In this document: piece after piece, positions 1-6,495 of the stretch
How positions within the stretch are numbered: position 1 is the first letter of the stretch
Layout of the letters: each line of letters begins with the position of its first letter
Assembly (NCBI GenBank): GCA_963975135.1
Contig: CAXBGQ010000146.1
Span: 1 to 8,029, forward strand
DNA length: 8,029 bases
DNA from: Alterinioella sp963975135
GTDB taxonomy: Bacteria; Pseudomonadota; Alphaproteobacteria; Rhodobacterales; Rhodobacteraceae
Direction of reading: 5' to 3'
Translations under genes and position numbers: made by a program
Notes under the pieces: model-generated
Seen by the model: only the letters and a program-made list of their open reading frames with translations
What the model was told of the DNA's origin: nothing
Databases searched by the model: none

Positions 1-20
1 GGGGGGCGTTGTCAGATTGA

Positions 21-1730
21 TCAGGCGGTGATCAGGCCCATCGATTCAAGCTTGAGCAGAACCTGCTGCGCGCAATTGTCGACATCGGCACCTTCGGTTT
101 CGACCACCAGTTCGGCATTCGTGGGCGCTTCATAGGGGTCCGAGATGCCGGTGAATTCCTTGATCTTGCCTTCGCGCGCCAGTTTATAGAGCCCCTTGCG
201 GTCACGGCGTTCGCATTCCTCCAGCGAGGTGGCGACATGGACCTCGATGAACGCCCCGAAGTCTTCGATCATCTCACGCACGGACCGTCTGGTCGTGGTG
301 TAGGGCGCGATGGGCGCACAGATGGCGATGCCGCCATTCTTGGTGATCTCGGACGCGACATAGCCGATGCGGCGGATGTTGATGTCGCGGTGCTCCTTTG
401 AGAACCCGAGCTCGGATGACAAGTGTTTACGCACCACGTCGCCATCCAGCAGCGTAACGGGCCGGCCGCCCTGTTCCATCAGCTTGACCATCATCGCATT
501 GGCAATGGTCGACTTGCCGGACCCCGACAGCCCGGTGAAAAACACCGTAAAGCCCTGATTTGAGCGCGGCGGCTTGGTGCGGCGCAATTCGCTGACCACG
601 GCGGGAAACGAGAACCATTCCGGGATCTCCAGCCCTTCGGCCAGACGTCGGCGCAGCTCGGTGCCCGAGATGTTCAGGATGGTGACATTCTCGCGGTCCG
701 CGATTTCATCATTGGGTTCATATTGGGCCCGGTCCTGCACATAGACCATGTGTTTGAAATCAACCATTTCGATGCCCATTTCCGCCTGGTGGGTGCGGAA
801 CAGATCCTGCGCATCATAGGGGCCGTAGAAATCCTCGCCCTGGCTGTTCTTGCCGGGACCCGCATGGTCGCGGCCGACGATCATATGGCTGCAGCCGTGG
901 TTCTTGCGGATCAGGCCGTGCCACACCGCTTCACGCGGGCCGGCCATGCGCATGGCCAGGTTCAGCAGGCTCATGGTCGTGGTGGACGAGGGGTATTGAT
1001 CCAGCACCGCCTCATAGCAGCGCACGCGGGTGAAATGGTCGATATCGCCGGGTTTGGTCAGGCCCACGACGGGGTGGATCAAGAGGTTTGCCTGCGCTTC
1101 CTTGGCGGCGCGGAAGGTCAGTTCCTGATGCGCGCGGTGCAGCGGGTTGCGGGTCTGGAAGGCGACGATGCGCCGCCAGCCCAGTTTGCGGAAATAGGCG
1201 CGCAATTCGTTGGGCGTGTCGCGCCGGGCGCGGAAATCGTAATGCATCGGCGGCGTGATGCCGGTGATGGGTCCGCCGAGATAAACCGGCCCGGCGATAT
1301 TGTGCAGATAGTTCACCGACGGATGCGCGATGTCATCGGCCCCGAACACCATTTCGGCCTCGCGCGCCTTGTTGGGCACGTATTTGTCGTCGAGCGACAG
1401 GATCGCCAGGATGACGCCTTCCTGATCACGCAGGGCGATGTCCTGACCGGGTTCGACCGTGGCTGCAAATTCCTCAGACACATCCAGCGTGATCGGCATC
1501 GGCCAAAGGGCACCATCGGCCAGACGCATGTTTTCGACGACACCGGTGTAATCGTCCTCGGTCATGAAGCCCTTGAGCGGGTTGAAGCCGCCGTTCATCA
1601 GCAGTTCCACATCGCAGATCTGGCGCGGGCTCAGATCCCAGGAGATCAGATCGGCGGCCTCGCGCTTGAGCTTTTGTGCGCTGTCGGGCGACACGTAAAG
1701 CTCCTGGATCGGGGCAAGTTGGTTCTGCAT
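21..1730 (-). CDS. sat: Bifunctional sulfate adenylyltransferase / adenylylsulfate kinase (PAPS synthesis)
   Basis: Cytoplasmic enzyme that makes APS from sulfate and ATP and then phosphorylates it to PAPS, for sulfate assimilation or sulfotransferases. Starting at ATG 1730 it has 569 residues, the usual length of the stand-alone alphaproteobacterial enzyme. The ATP sulfurylase domain covers about residues 1-385, with the nucleotide motif QTRNPLHRAH at 192-201, GRDHAGPG at 286-293 and ISGTELRRRL at 354-363. The APS kinase domain follows, with P-loop GLSGSGKS at 400-407, DGD at 429-431 and DPYEAP at 531-536, so the kinase looks active rather than a degenerate fungal-type regulatory domain. ATG 1730 has an AGGA ribosome binding site 8 nt upstream (1739-1742). 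The oddity is that the frame stays open upstream into a MarR-like regulator, so a longer fusion protein is also possible. The stop is TGA at 21-23; any terminator lies outside the window. The function is clear; the start is less certain. Confidence 0.93.
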   Translation of the reverse strand: MQNQLAPIQELYVSPDSAQKLKREAADLISWDLSPRQICDVELLMNGGFNPLKGFMTEDDYTGVVENMRLADGALWPMPITLDVSEEFAATVEPGQDIALRDQEGVILAILSLDDKYVPNKAREAEMVFGADDIAHPSVNYLHNIAGPVYLGGPITGITPPMHYDFRARRDTPNELRAYFRKLGWRRIVAFQTRNPLHRAHQELTFRAAKEAQANLLIHPVVGLTKPGDIDHFTRVRCYEAVLDQYPSSTTTMSLLNLAMRMAGPREAVWHGLIRKNHGCSHMIVGRDHAGPGKNSQGEDFYGPYDAQDLFRTHQAEMGIEMVDFKHMVYVQDRAQYEPNDEIADRENVTILNISGTELRRRLAEGLEIPEWFSFPAVVSELRRTKPPRSNQGFTVFFTGLSGSGKSTIANAMMVKLMEQGGRPVTLLDGDVVRKHLSSELGFSKEHRDINIRRIGYVASEITKNGGIAICAPIAPYTTTRRSVREMIEDFGAFIEVHVATSLEECERRDRKGLYKLAREGKIKEFTGISDPYEAPTNAELVVETEGADVDNCAQQVLLKLESMGLITA

Positions 1731-2096
1731 GACATGGGTCCTGTGCTTTTGGGAAAGAAGGCCGCTTGCCGTGCCGGTCAGTTCGGCGTGCAGGCGGTCG
1801 TAATCGGCAAGTTTACGGGCAAGAAACCGGTCGGTGAGACGGGCCTTTTCCGCCGCCCCGCGCGAGGTCAGCGCATATGTGAAGCGTTGACGTTTATCCG
1901 AACCCGAGCGGTCGGTGACCTTGACCAGCCCTGCATCGGCGACTGCACGAAGATTCGCGTTGAGGCGGCCGAGCGAAATGCCAAGCGCCTCGGCCGTTGC
2001 GCGCTGCGCCGCATCCGGCGCGGTGTCGAGCTGACGCAGGAGACGAAAGAGCAGGTCGTCTTCGGGCAGGGGTGGCAGGGTTTGGGGCGCGGGCAT
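1731..2096 (-). CDS. MarR family EPS-associated-type winged-helix regulator module, in frame with sat (no stop codon)
   Basis: A 122-codon stretch from ATG 2096 that runs without a stop into sat. Residues about 15-75 form a winged helix: FRLLRQLDTAPDAAQR, then recognition-helix region AEALGISLGRLNANLRAV, then the wing with KVTDRSGSDKRQRFTYAL. Next comes LTSRGAAEKARLTDRFLARK, a basic helix typical of the small MarR-type regulators called EPS-associated, which are usually stand-alone proteins of about 110 residues. The last 15 or so residues before the sat Met (TGTASGLLSQKHRTHV) look like a linker or lost-stop tail. Upstream Mets exist at 2132 and 2207, but the longer versions read into the palindromic region and towards the trxB terminator and add unfamily-like sequence, so ATG 2096 is preferred despite a weak ribosome binding site. 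It may autoregulate and control sat through the inverted repeat at 2113-2130. Family assignment is from recall of conserved sequence; whether it is a true fusion, an in-frame nested gene pair or a sequencing error is unresolved. Confidence 0.7.
1739..1742 (-). promoter_or_regulatory. Internal ribosome binding site for sat
   Basis: AGGA lies 8 nt upstream of ATG 1730 on the minus strand. This spacing is suitable for initiation and supports sat being translated on its own from inside the longer open frame. It is a 4-base match only, so this is suggestive rather than decisive. Confidence 0.5.
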
Positions 2097-2112
2097 TGCG
2101 GGGCTCGAAAGT

Positions 2113-2130
2113 GTGTTCAGTGGTGAACAC
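2113..2130. promoter_or_regulatory. Inverted repeat GTGTTCA-N4-TGAACAC, candidate operator of the MarR-like regulator
   Basis: A perfect 7-bp inverted repeat with a 4-bp spacer (GTGG). It sits 16 bp upstream of the preferred regulator start at 2096, where a dimeric winged-helix repressor would be expected to bind for autoregulation. The symmetry is seen directly; the binding protein is inferred. No convincing -35/-10 pair could be assigned around it. Confidence 0.5.
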
Positions 2131-2140
2131 ATCTCATAAT

Positions 2141-2154
2141 CCCGCGCGCGCGGG
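2141..2154. repeat. 14-bp perfect GC palindrome
   Basis: CCCGCGCGCGCGGG reads the same on both strands. It lies between the trxB terminator and the regulator start, next to the candidate operator, and is flanked on one side by an A-rich run (T-rich on the minus strand). It could be an upstream promoter element or simply a consequence of high GC content; no function is assigned. Confidence 0.3.
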
Positions 2155-2210
2155 AAAGAAAAAATTGGCTGCACCCGGGGATTTCCGCCGCCGTGACCCA
2201 TCTGCAACGC

Positions 2211-2232
2211 AAAAAGGCCCGCGGGGGCGGGC
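2211..2232 (-). terminator. Rho-independent terminator of trxB
   Basis: On the minus strand, about 30 nt after the trxB stop codon, a perfect 6-bp stem GCCCGC / GCGGGC with a 4-nt loop (2217-2232) is followed by CTTTTTGC. This is a classical intrinsic terminator and separates trxB from the regulator-sat unit downstream. Confidence 0.75.
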
Positions 2233-2261
2233 GGGAGGTGATTGCGTTGTCGAAAGCGGCC

Positions 2262-3206
2262 TTAATCGTCCTGTTCGGAAAGGAATTTCTCGGCGTCAAG
2301 CGCCGCCATGCAACCCATGCCGGCGCTGGTCACGGCCTGACGGTAGATGTGATCGGTCAGATCGCCGGCAGCGAAAATGCCGGGGATGGCGGTGCGGGTC
2401 GATCCCGGCTCGACCTTCACATAGCCACCGCTATGGGTTTCCAGCGCATCCGCCACCAGCTCCGAGGCGGGCGCATGGCCGATGGCGACAAAAACGCCCT
2501 TGCAGGGGATCTCGGTGATCTCGCCGGTTTTTACGTGGCGCACGCGCACGGCCTCGACGCCCTTGGGATTGTCGGTGCCGATGACTTCCTCAAGCGTGTG
2601 GAACCACATTGGCGCGATCTTGGGATGCTTCAGCAGCCGGTTTTGCAGGATCTTTTCTGCGCGCAATTCATCGCGGCGATGAATGAGCGTCACCTTGGAG
2701 GCGAATTTGGTGAGAAAAAGCGCCTCTTCCACCGCCGTGTTGCCGCCCCCGATCACCACGATCTCCTGACCGCGATAGAAAAATCCGTCGCAGGTGGCGC
2801 AGGCCGAGACGCCAAAGCCCTTGAACGCCTCTTCCGAGGGCAGGCCTAGCCATTTGGCGCGCGCGCCGGTGCACAGGATCACCGCGTCGGCGGTATAGAT
2901 CGTGCCGCTGTCACCGGTGGCGGTAAAGGGGCGCTTGGAGGTATCCAGATCGGTGATGATATCGCCGATGATCTCGCAGCCCGTCGCCTTGGCATGCGCC
3001 TCCATCCGGATCATCAGATCGGGGCCCTGAACCTCGGTATCGCCGGGCCAGTTCTCGACCTCGGTGGTGGTGGTCAGCTGGCCACCCGGTTCGATCCCCT
3101 GCACCAGAATGGGCTCCAGCATGGCGCGCGACGCATAAACCGCGGCAGTGTATCCGGCCGGGCCGGAGCCGATGATCAGAACGCGGGTGTGACGGGTATC
3201 GGACAT
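2262..3206 (-). CDS. trxB: Thioredoxin reductase (NADPH)
   Basis: Cytoplasmic flavoprotein that uses NADPH to reduce thioredoxin, supplying electrons for disulfide reduction, ribonucleotide reductase and PAPS/APS reductases. The 314-residue protein is complete and of normal length. Visible in order: N-terminal FAD-binding GSGPAG (13-18), the redox-active CATC (C136, C139) followed by DGF, the NADPH-binding GGGNTAVE (153-160) with HRRDELRA (176-183) contacting the NADP phosphate, and the C-terminal FAD motif GIFAAGDLTD (276-285). ATG 3206 is the natural start, giving a short N-terminal tail before the FAD motif; its ribosome binding site is weak (GAGG about 13 nt upstream). It diverges from the Lrp-type regulator across a 204-bp shared region and ends before the hairpin at 2211-2232, so it appears to be a single-gene unit. 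Confidence 0.97.
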   Translation of the reverse strand: MSDTRHTRVLIIGSGPAGYTAAVYASRAMLEPILVQGIEPGGQLTTTTEVENWPGDTEVQGPDLMIRMEAHAKATGCEIIGDIITDLDTSKRPFTATGDSGTIYTADAVILCTGARAKWLGLPSEEAFKGFGVSACATCDGFFYRGQEIVVIGGGNTAVEEALFLTKFASKVTLIHRRDELRAEKILQNRLLKHPKIAPMWFHTLEEVIGTDNPKGVEAVRVRHVKTGEITEIPCKGVFVAIGHAPASELVADALETHSGGYVKVEPGSTRTAIPGIFAAGDLTDHIYRQAVTSAGMGCMAALDAEKFLSEQDD

Positions 3207-3321
3207 GGGCGGACAGACCTCGGCAAGGGTTAATCGGACTTACAAATGCGATATAGAGAGGCCGGACCGGCAAGGGAAGGGGGGCATTCTGCCGCTTGCA
3301 ATCGGCGGGTTTCCGGTTCAT

Positions 3322-3358
3322 ATCTTGCGCGCCCTTGTAATAATCTTGCGCAAAGGGC
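3322..3358. promoter_or_regulatory. Repeat cluster in the trxB/lrp divergent region, candidate operator
   Basis: The 9-bp sequence ATCTTGCGC occurs twice, at 3322-3330 and 3343-3351, offset by 21 bp, which is about two helical turns. The second copy is part of the palindrome TTGCGCAA (3346-3353). An outer inverted repeat GCCCTT (3331-3336) / AAGGGC (3353-3358) overlaps both. The cluster lies 52-89 bp upstream of the Lrp-type regulator start, a plausible place for Lrp-family autoregulation and perhaps trxB control. No convincing promoter hexamers could be fixed in the 204 bp for either direction. The repeats are seen; the role is inferred. Confidence 0.4.
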
Positions 3359-3394
3359 ATTTAAGACATCAGGAATGTTAACCCACCCCTAGTT

Positions 3395-3400
3395 GAGAGG
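3395..3400 (+). promoter_or_regulatory. Ribosome binding site fixing the lrp-type start
   Basis: GAGAGG ends 10 nt before ATG 3411. An in-frame TTG at 3393 would overlap this site and add only a proline-rich hexapeptide, so ATG 3411 is chosen as the start. Confidence 0.55.
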
Positions 3401-3410
3401 TCCGCCGCCC

Positions 3411-3911
3411 ATGCCCGGAGCAAAACTCGATCAGACCGACCGCATGATCCTGGCCGAATTGCAGGGCGATGGCCGCATGACCAATGTGGAACTGGCCAGA
3501 CGGGTTGGGATATCGGCGCCGCCCTGCCTGCGCCGGGTCCGCACGTTGGAGGAGCAGGGCTATATCCGCGGCTACCACGCCGATGTGAACCCGCGTCTGT
3601 TGGGGTTCGAGGTGCAGGTTTTCGCCATGGTGGGTCTGCACAGCCAGGCCGAAGCCGATCTGGTCGCGTTCGAGGATCGCTGCCGCGCCTGGCCTTTGGT
3701 GCGCGAATGCCACATGCTGAACGGTGAGATCGACTTTATCCTGAAATGCGTGGCCCCCGATCTCAGCGGTTTCCAGAGCTTTCTGACCGAACAACTGACA
3801 GCGGCCGATAACGTCGCCTCGGTGCGCACGTCGCTGGTGATCCGGCCCGCCAAGGATGATCCCGGCGTGCCGTTCGATGTGCTGGAAAGCCGGATCACGC
3901 ATCAGGAGTAG
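3411..3911 (+). CDS. Lrp/AsnC family transcriptional regulator
   Basis: DNA-binding regulator of the feast/famine family, which usually responds to an amino acid or related small molecule and often represses its own gene. The 166-residue protein opens with LDQTDRMILAELQ and an N-terminal helix-turn-helix at about residues 22-46 (MTNVELARRVGISAPPCLRRV). A linker (IRGYHADVNPRLLGF, about 52-66) leads to the C-terminal RAM effector and oligomerisation domain at about 67-145, containing GEIDFILKC (105-113). Length is normal. It is divergent from trxB and is followed 5 bp after its stop by the TPR-sulfotransferase, whose ribosome binding site overlaps this gene's last codons, so the two are probably cotranscribed. 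The effector and targets cannot be read from sequence; trxB and the sulfotransferase gene are local candidates. Confidence 0.92.
   Translation: MPGAKLDQTDRMILAELQGDGRMTNVELARRVGISAPPCLRRVRTLEEQGYIRGYHADVNPRLLGFEVQVFAMVGLHSQAEADLVAFEDRCRAWPLVRECHMLNGEIDFILKCVAPDLSGFQSFLTEQLTAADNVASVRTSLVIRPAKDDPGVPFDVLESRITHQE
3904..3908 (+). promoter_or_regulatory. Ribosome binding site of the TPR-sulfotransferase gene
   Basis: AGGAG lies inside the final codons of the Lrp-type regulator, 8 nt before ATG 3917. It supports both the chosen start and translational linkage of the two genes. Confidence 0.7.
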
Positions 3912-3916
3912 CCGCG

Positions 3917-5968
3917 ATGCTGCCGATCAACCCGGCCCGCGTCAAAGCGCTTTATGCGCAGGCGATGGCCGCGCAGAAGGCCGGTCGCCTGGATCAGGCG
4001 TTGGCGCTTTACGGGCAGGTTCTGGGGCTGCGCCCCGATCTGGCCGAGGCGCAGTTTCAGGTCGGGCAGATCCATACCACCCGTGGTCATAAAGCCAAGG
4101 CCGAGGCCGCCTTTCGCAAGGCTTTGAAATCGCGCCCGCGCGAACCGGCGATCTGGCAGGCTCTGGCCAAGACAATCAGCGGCGGAGCGTTGAAAAAGCT
4201 GCGGGCCGAGGCCGCGCGGGCGGGGGTGGCCCTGGATGGCGAGCCCGATATTTCGGGGCTCTTGGCGCGGGTGCAGGGCAATGAGGCCGAAGCCGCCGAG
4301 GCCGAAGCGCTGGCGCTGGTGCGTCAGTTTCCCAATGCCGCGCGCCCGGCGCTGGCCTTGGGGGCGGCGCGTGCAGGGCAGAAAAAATGGGGTCTGGCGC
4401 TGCCGGCGCTGGAAAAGGCGGCGGAACGCGATCCCGCAAGCCCGATGGCGCAGGTTTTGCTGGGTGAGGTTCTGCTGCAGATGGGGCAGGTTTTCCGTGC
4501 CGAAGAGGCGCTGTTGGCGGCCAAGCGGCTTGGCGCGGATGTGGCGATACCGCTGGCGCGGCTGTTGCGCGATACCTGCCGCGATGGCGCGGCCGAAAAG
4601 ACGCTTGCGGCGGCGGTCGCCAGCAACCGGCGCAACACCCGTCTTTTGACCGATCACGCCATGGCGCTGGCCGCCTTGCGCCGCCCGAAAGAGGCGCGGC
4701 GCGTGGCCGAAAAGGCGATCGCGGCGGGGGCACCGGCGGTCATGCGGGTGCAACTGGCGGCGGCGATGTCGGCCGAGGGCGATGTCGAGGCCGCGCTTGC
4801 CGCGACCGATGCGGCGCTGGCGCGTGATCCAGGCAATACCGACATGCTGACCCTGCGCGGCCAATTGCTGCAATCGGGCGGGGATTTCGAGGCCGCGCGC
4901 GAGGCTCTGATGCAGGCCGTAACCTCGGGCGCGGATGCGGCCGAGGCGATCCGGTCCTATGTCAGCGGCGGCAAACTGGCGGCGGGTGATCCGATCCTGT
5001 CGGTGCTGGAGGCGCGGGCGGGCGATCTGTCCTTGCCAACCGCATCGCGCCGGACGCTGGCCTTTGCCATGGCCAAGGCGCTAGAGGATCTGGGCCGCCA
5101 TGACGAGGTGTTCGGCCATCTGCATCGCGCCAACCGGCTGATGAAATCCGAATTTCCCTACCGGTTTGAGAATGAGCGCAGCCATGTGCAGGCGGTTCTG
5201 GATGCTTACCGGGTGCTCAAGGGCCGCGATCTGGAGGGCATCGCGCCGCAGGATGCGCCGATTTTCGTCACCGGCATGGCGCGCTCGGGCACCACGTTGG
5301 TGGAAACCATTCTGTCGGCCCACAGTGAGGTGACGGCGGGCGGCGAGCTGCCCTATCTGTCCAAGGCGATGGCGCGCGTGATCGATATGGCCAATCTTGC
5401 CCCCGACCGGATCGGCGATGCGATGGCCCGCGCCGGGAATGACTATATCACCACCGCAAGGCGGCGTACCGGCACAGATGGGATTTTCACCGACAAGGCG
5501 ATATCGACCTACGCAAGGATCGGGCTGGCGGCGATGGCACTGCCCAATGCGCGGTTCATTGTTCTAAAACGCGACCCGCGCGATGTCGGACTGTCGATCT
5601 ATCGCAACATGTTCACGCCCGGCACGCATCTCTATGCCAGCGATCTGGGCGATATCGGGCGGTTTATCCGTCAGCATGACGCCTTTGTGGAGTTCTGGGG
5701 CAACGAGATGCCCGACAAGGTGCATGTGGTGGAATACGAGGCGCTGACCGCCGATCCCGAACCGGTGATCCGCAATCTGGTGGCCGCTGCCGGGTTGGAG
5801 TGGCAGGAGGCTTGTCTTGAGCCGCACAAGGCCACGCGGCAGGTTGCGACGCTCAGCTTTGCGCAGGTGCGTCAGCCGATTTATCGCGCGTCGGTGGCGG
5901 CGTGGAAGCGCTATGAAAATGAGCTGACGCCGCTTTTCGAGGCGCTGGAAAAGCCGGTGGTTCTATAG
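3917..5968 (+). CDS. TPR-repeat protein with C-terminal sulfotransferase domain
   Basis: Predicted PAPS-dependent sulfotransferase with a long N-terminal helical repeat region; the acceptor is unknown. In 683 residues, TPR-like helix pairs are visible at about 9-40 and 43-74, and more degenerate ones through about 143-340. A further one at about 378-410 (LAFAMAKALEDLGRHDEVF) directly precedes the catalytic domain, as is common in this architecture. The sulfotransferase domain covers about 445-675: the 5'-phosphosulfate loop FVTGMARSGTTLVE at 450-463, DKAISTYARIG at 526-536, the 3'-phosphate-binding segment FIVLKRDPRDVGLS at 547-560, and the C-terminal VRQPIYRASVAAWKRYE at 651-667. Both PAPS-binding motifs look intact. 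No signal peptide or membrane segment is seen, so it is probably cytoplasmic or peripheral. It follows the Lrp-type gene after 5 bp and ends at the hairpin 6038-6071. The fold is confident; substrate (polysaccharide, lipid, protein or metabolite) is open. Confidence 0.88.
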   Translation: MLPINPARVKALYAQAMAAQKAGRLDQALALYGQVLGLRPDLAEAQFQVGQIHTTRGHKAKAEAAFRKALKSRPREPAIWQALAKTISGGALKKLRAEAARAGVALDGEPDISGLLARVQGNEAEAAEAEALALVRQFPNAARPALALGAARAGQKKWGLALPALEKAAERDPASPMAQVLLGEVLLQMGQVFRAEEALLAAKRLGADVAIPLARLLRDTCRDGAAEKTLAAAVASNRRNTRLLTDHAMALAALRRPKEARRVAEKAIAAGAPAVMRVQLAAAMSAEGDVEAALAATDAALARDPGNTDMLTLRGQLLQSGGDFEAAREALMQAVTSGADAAEAIRSYVSGGKLAAGDPILSVLEARAGDLSLPTASRRTLAFAMAKALEDLGRHDEVFGHLHRANRLMKSEFPYRFENERSHVQAVLDAYRVLKGRDLEGIAPQDAPIFVTGMARSGTTLVETILSAHSEVTAGGELPYLSKAMARVIDMANLAPDRIGDAMARAGNDYITTARRRTGTDGIFTDKAISTYARIGLAAMALPNARFIVLKRDPRDVGLSIYRNMFTPGTHLYASDLGDIGRFIRQHDAFVEFWGNEMPDKVHVVEYEALTADPEPVIRNLVAAAGLEWQEACLEPHKATRQVATLSFAQVRQPIYRASVAAWKRYENELTPLFEALEKPVVL

Positions 5969-6037
5969 CCCTCAAGAGGGGCCGATCCGGAGGTTCCTGA
6001 TACCCCGCCGCGATTGCCGGGCGACAGGGCTGGACTG

Positions 6038-6071
6038 AAAAAAGGCGGCCGTTCTGGCCGCCTGTTTTTTT
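6038..6071. terminator. Strong hairpin terminator, probably bidirectional
   Basis: A run of six A, then a perfect 7-bp stem GGCGGCC / GGCCGCC (6044-6062) with loop GTTCT, then TG and seven T. It ends the lrp/TPR-sulfotransferase unit on the plus strand. The A-run gives a T-run on the minus strand, so it can also stop transcription arriving from the small gene at 6097-6222 about 25 nt away. Confidence 0.85.
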
Positions 6072-6096
6072 GGTGTCCCTGCCTGTCCGGCCAGGC

Positions 6097-6222
6097 CTAC
6101 GCGGTTTGTACCGCGCGCGCTGTCAGACGGGCGCGATTGCGTTTGCCGCGTGCCCAGGGCATCTCAATCTGTTCTTTCCGGCTTTCTTCCAGAACCCGTT
6201 CCATCCAGCGCCGCTTCGTCAT
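6097..6222 (-). CDS. Small basic protein, 41 residues, hypothetical
   Basis: ATG 6222 to TAG 6097 encodes 41 residues beginning MTKRRWMERVLEESRKEQ and ending in the arginine-rich RGKRNRARLTARAVQTA. An AGGA ribosome binding site lies 8 nt upstream. The protein has a short amphipathic helix (about 2-20), a Met-Pro-Trp turn (21-23) and a basic tail; there is no cysteine, signal peptide or membrane segment. The opening MTKRRW and the (M/L)PW-x-RG pattern remind me of small uncharacterised proteins of Rhodobacteraceae, but I cannot verify this here. The gene lies on the same strand as pgeF, 273 bp downstream of it, and stops just before a hairpin that would terminate its transcript. Function unknown; nucleic-acid binding is possible from the charge but is not shown. 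Confidence 0.6.
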   Translation of the reverse strand: MTKRRWMERVLEESRKEQIEMPWARGKRNRARLTARAVQTA

Positions 6223-6495
6223 TGCTCATGTCCTTTTCTTGTTGCCCTTTTGGGCTTTGCCAATCCCGTTTTTCGGGTTGAGGACAATCTGGCGGAACTT
6301 TCAGGCAGTGTTACGGCCAGCCTCCTAAATTCCGGTAAATTTCCGGGGCAAAAATGTGGCGCTGTTTCGGCCTGTTTTTCCTGGGCTTTCGGGGCGCGGG
6401 CGGCGGTGATCCGGGCAGCAATGCGGCAACGCGTGCCCAAAGCGTGCCCTTATTGGGCGCAGGGCGCACGGAATTGGGCCGCTCTGCCCCGGATC
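6223..6495. other. Gap without a convincing gene; short repeats
   Basis: This 273-bp stretch holds a tandem imperfect repeat TAAATTCCGG / TAAATTTCCGG (6326-6346), a spaced direct repeat GCGTGCCC at 6431-6438 and 6442-6449, and small hairpins GCCC-TTTT-GGGC (6244-6255) and CCCG-TTTTT-CGGG. On the minus strand an AGGAGG (6321-6326) has no standard start codon at a useful distance. A 73-codon open frame crosses it (6219-6440) but looks like spurious Arg/Ala/Lys-rich sequence. It presumably holds the leader or promoter of the 41-codon gene, but no promoter could be fixed. Confidence 0.4.

Noticed and set aside
723..2126. Long plus-strand open frame (about 467 codons) antisense to sat and the regulator
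   Set aside because: It is the mirror of a high-GC coding gene; the translation is His/Gly/Arg-rich with no recognisable domain, while the minus strand encodes clear enzyme motifs.
2113..2130. LexA (SOS) box
   Set aside because: The alphaproteobacterial LexA box is a direct repeat GTTC-N7-GTTC; here the halves are inverted, GTTC-N6-GAAC.
2097..2207. Extended N-terminus of the regulator-sat frame from ATG 2132 or 2207
   Set aside because: The added residues do not look like the family, the 2207 start lies next to the trxB terminator hairpin, and both would place the candidate operator inside the coding sequence.
3393..3395. TTG start for the Lrp-type regulator
   Set aside because: It would overlap the GAGAGG ribosome binding site that fits ATG 3411.
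3902..4873. Long minus-strand open frame antisense to the TPR region
   Set aside because: Low-complexity Arg/Gln/Gly-rich translation with no motif; the plus strand has TPR features and a good ribosome binding site.
6219..6440. Minus-strand 73-codon frame whose stop overlaps the ATG of the 41-codon gene (ATGA)
   Set aside because: The overlap looks like translational coupling, but the translation is Ala/Arg/Lys-rich without recognisable features and its start has no clear ribosome binding site.
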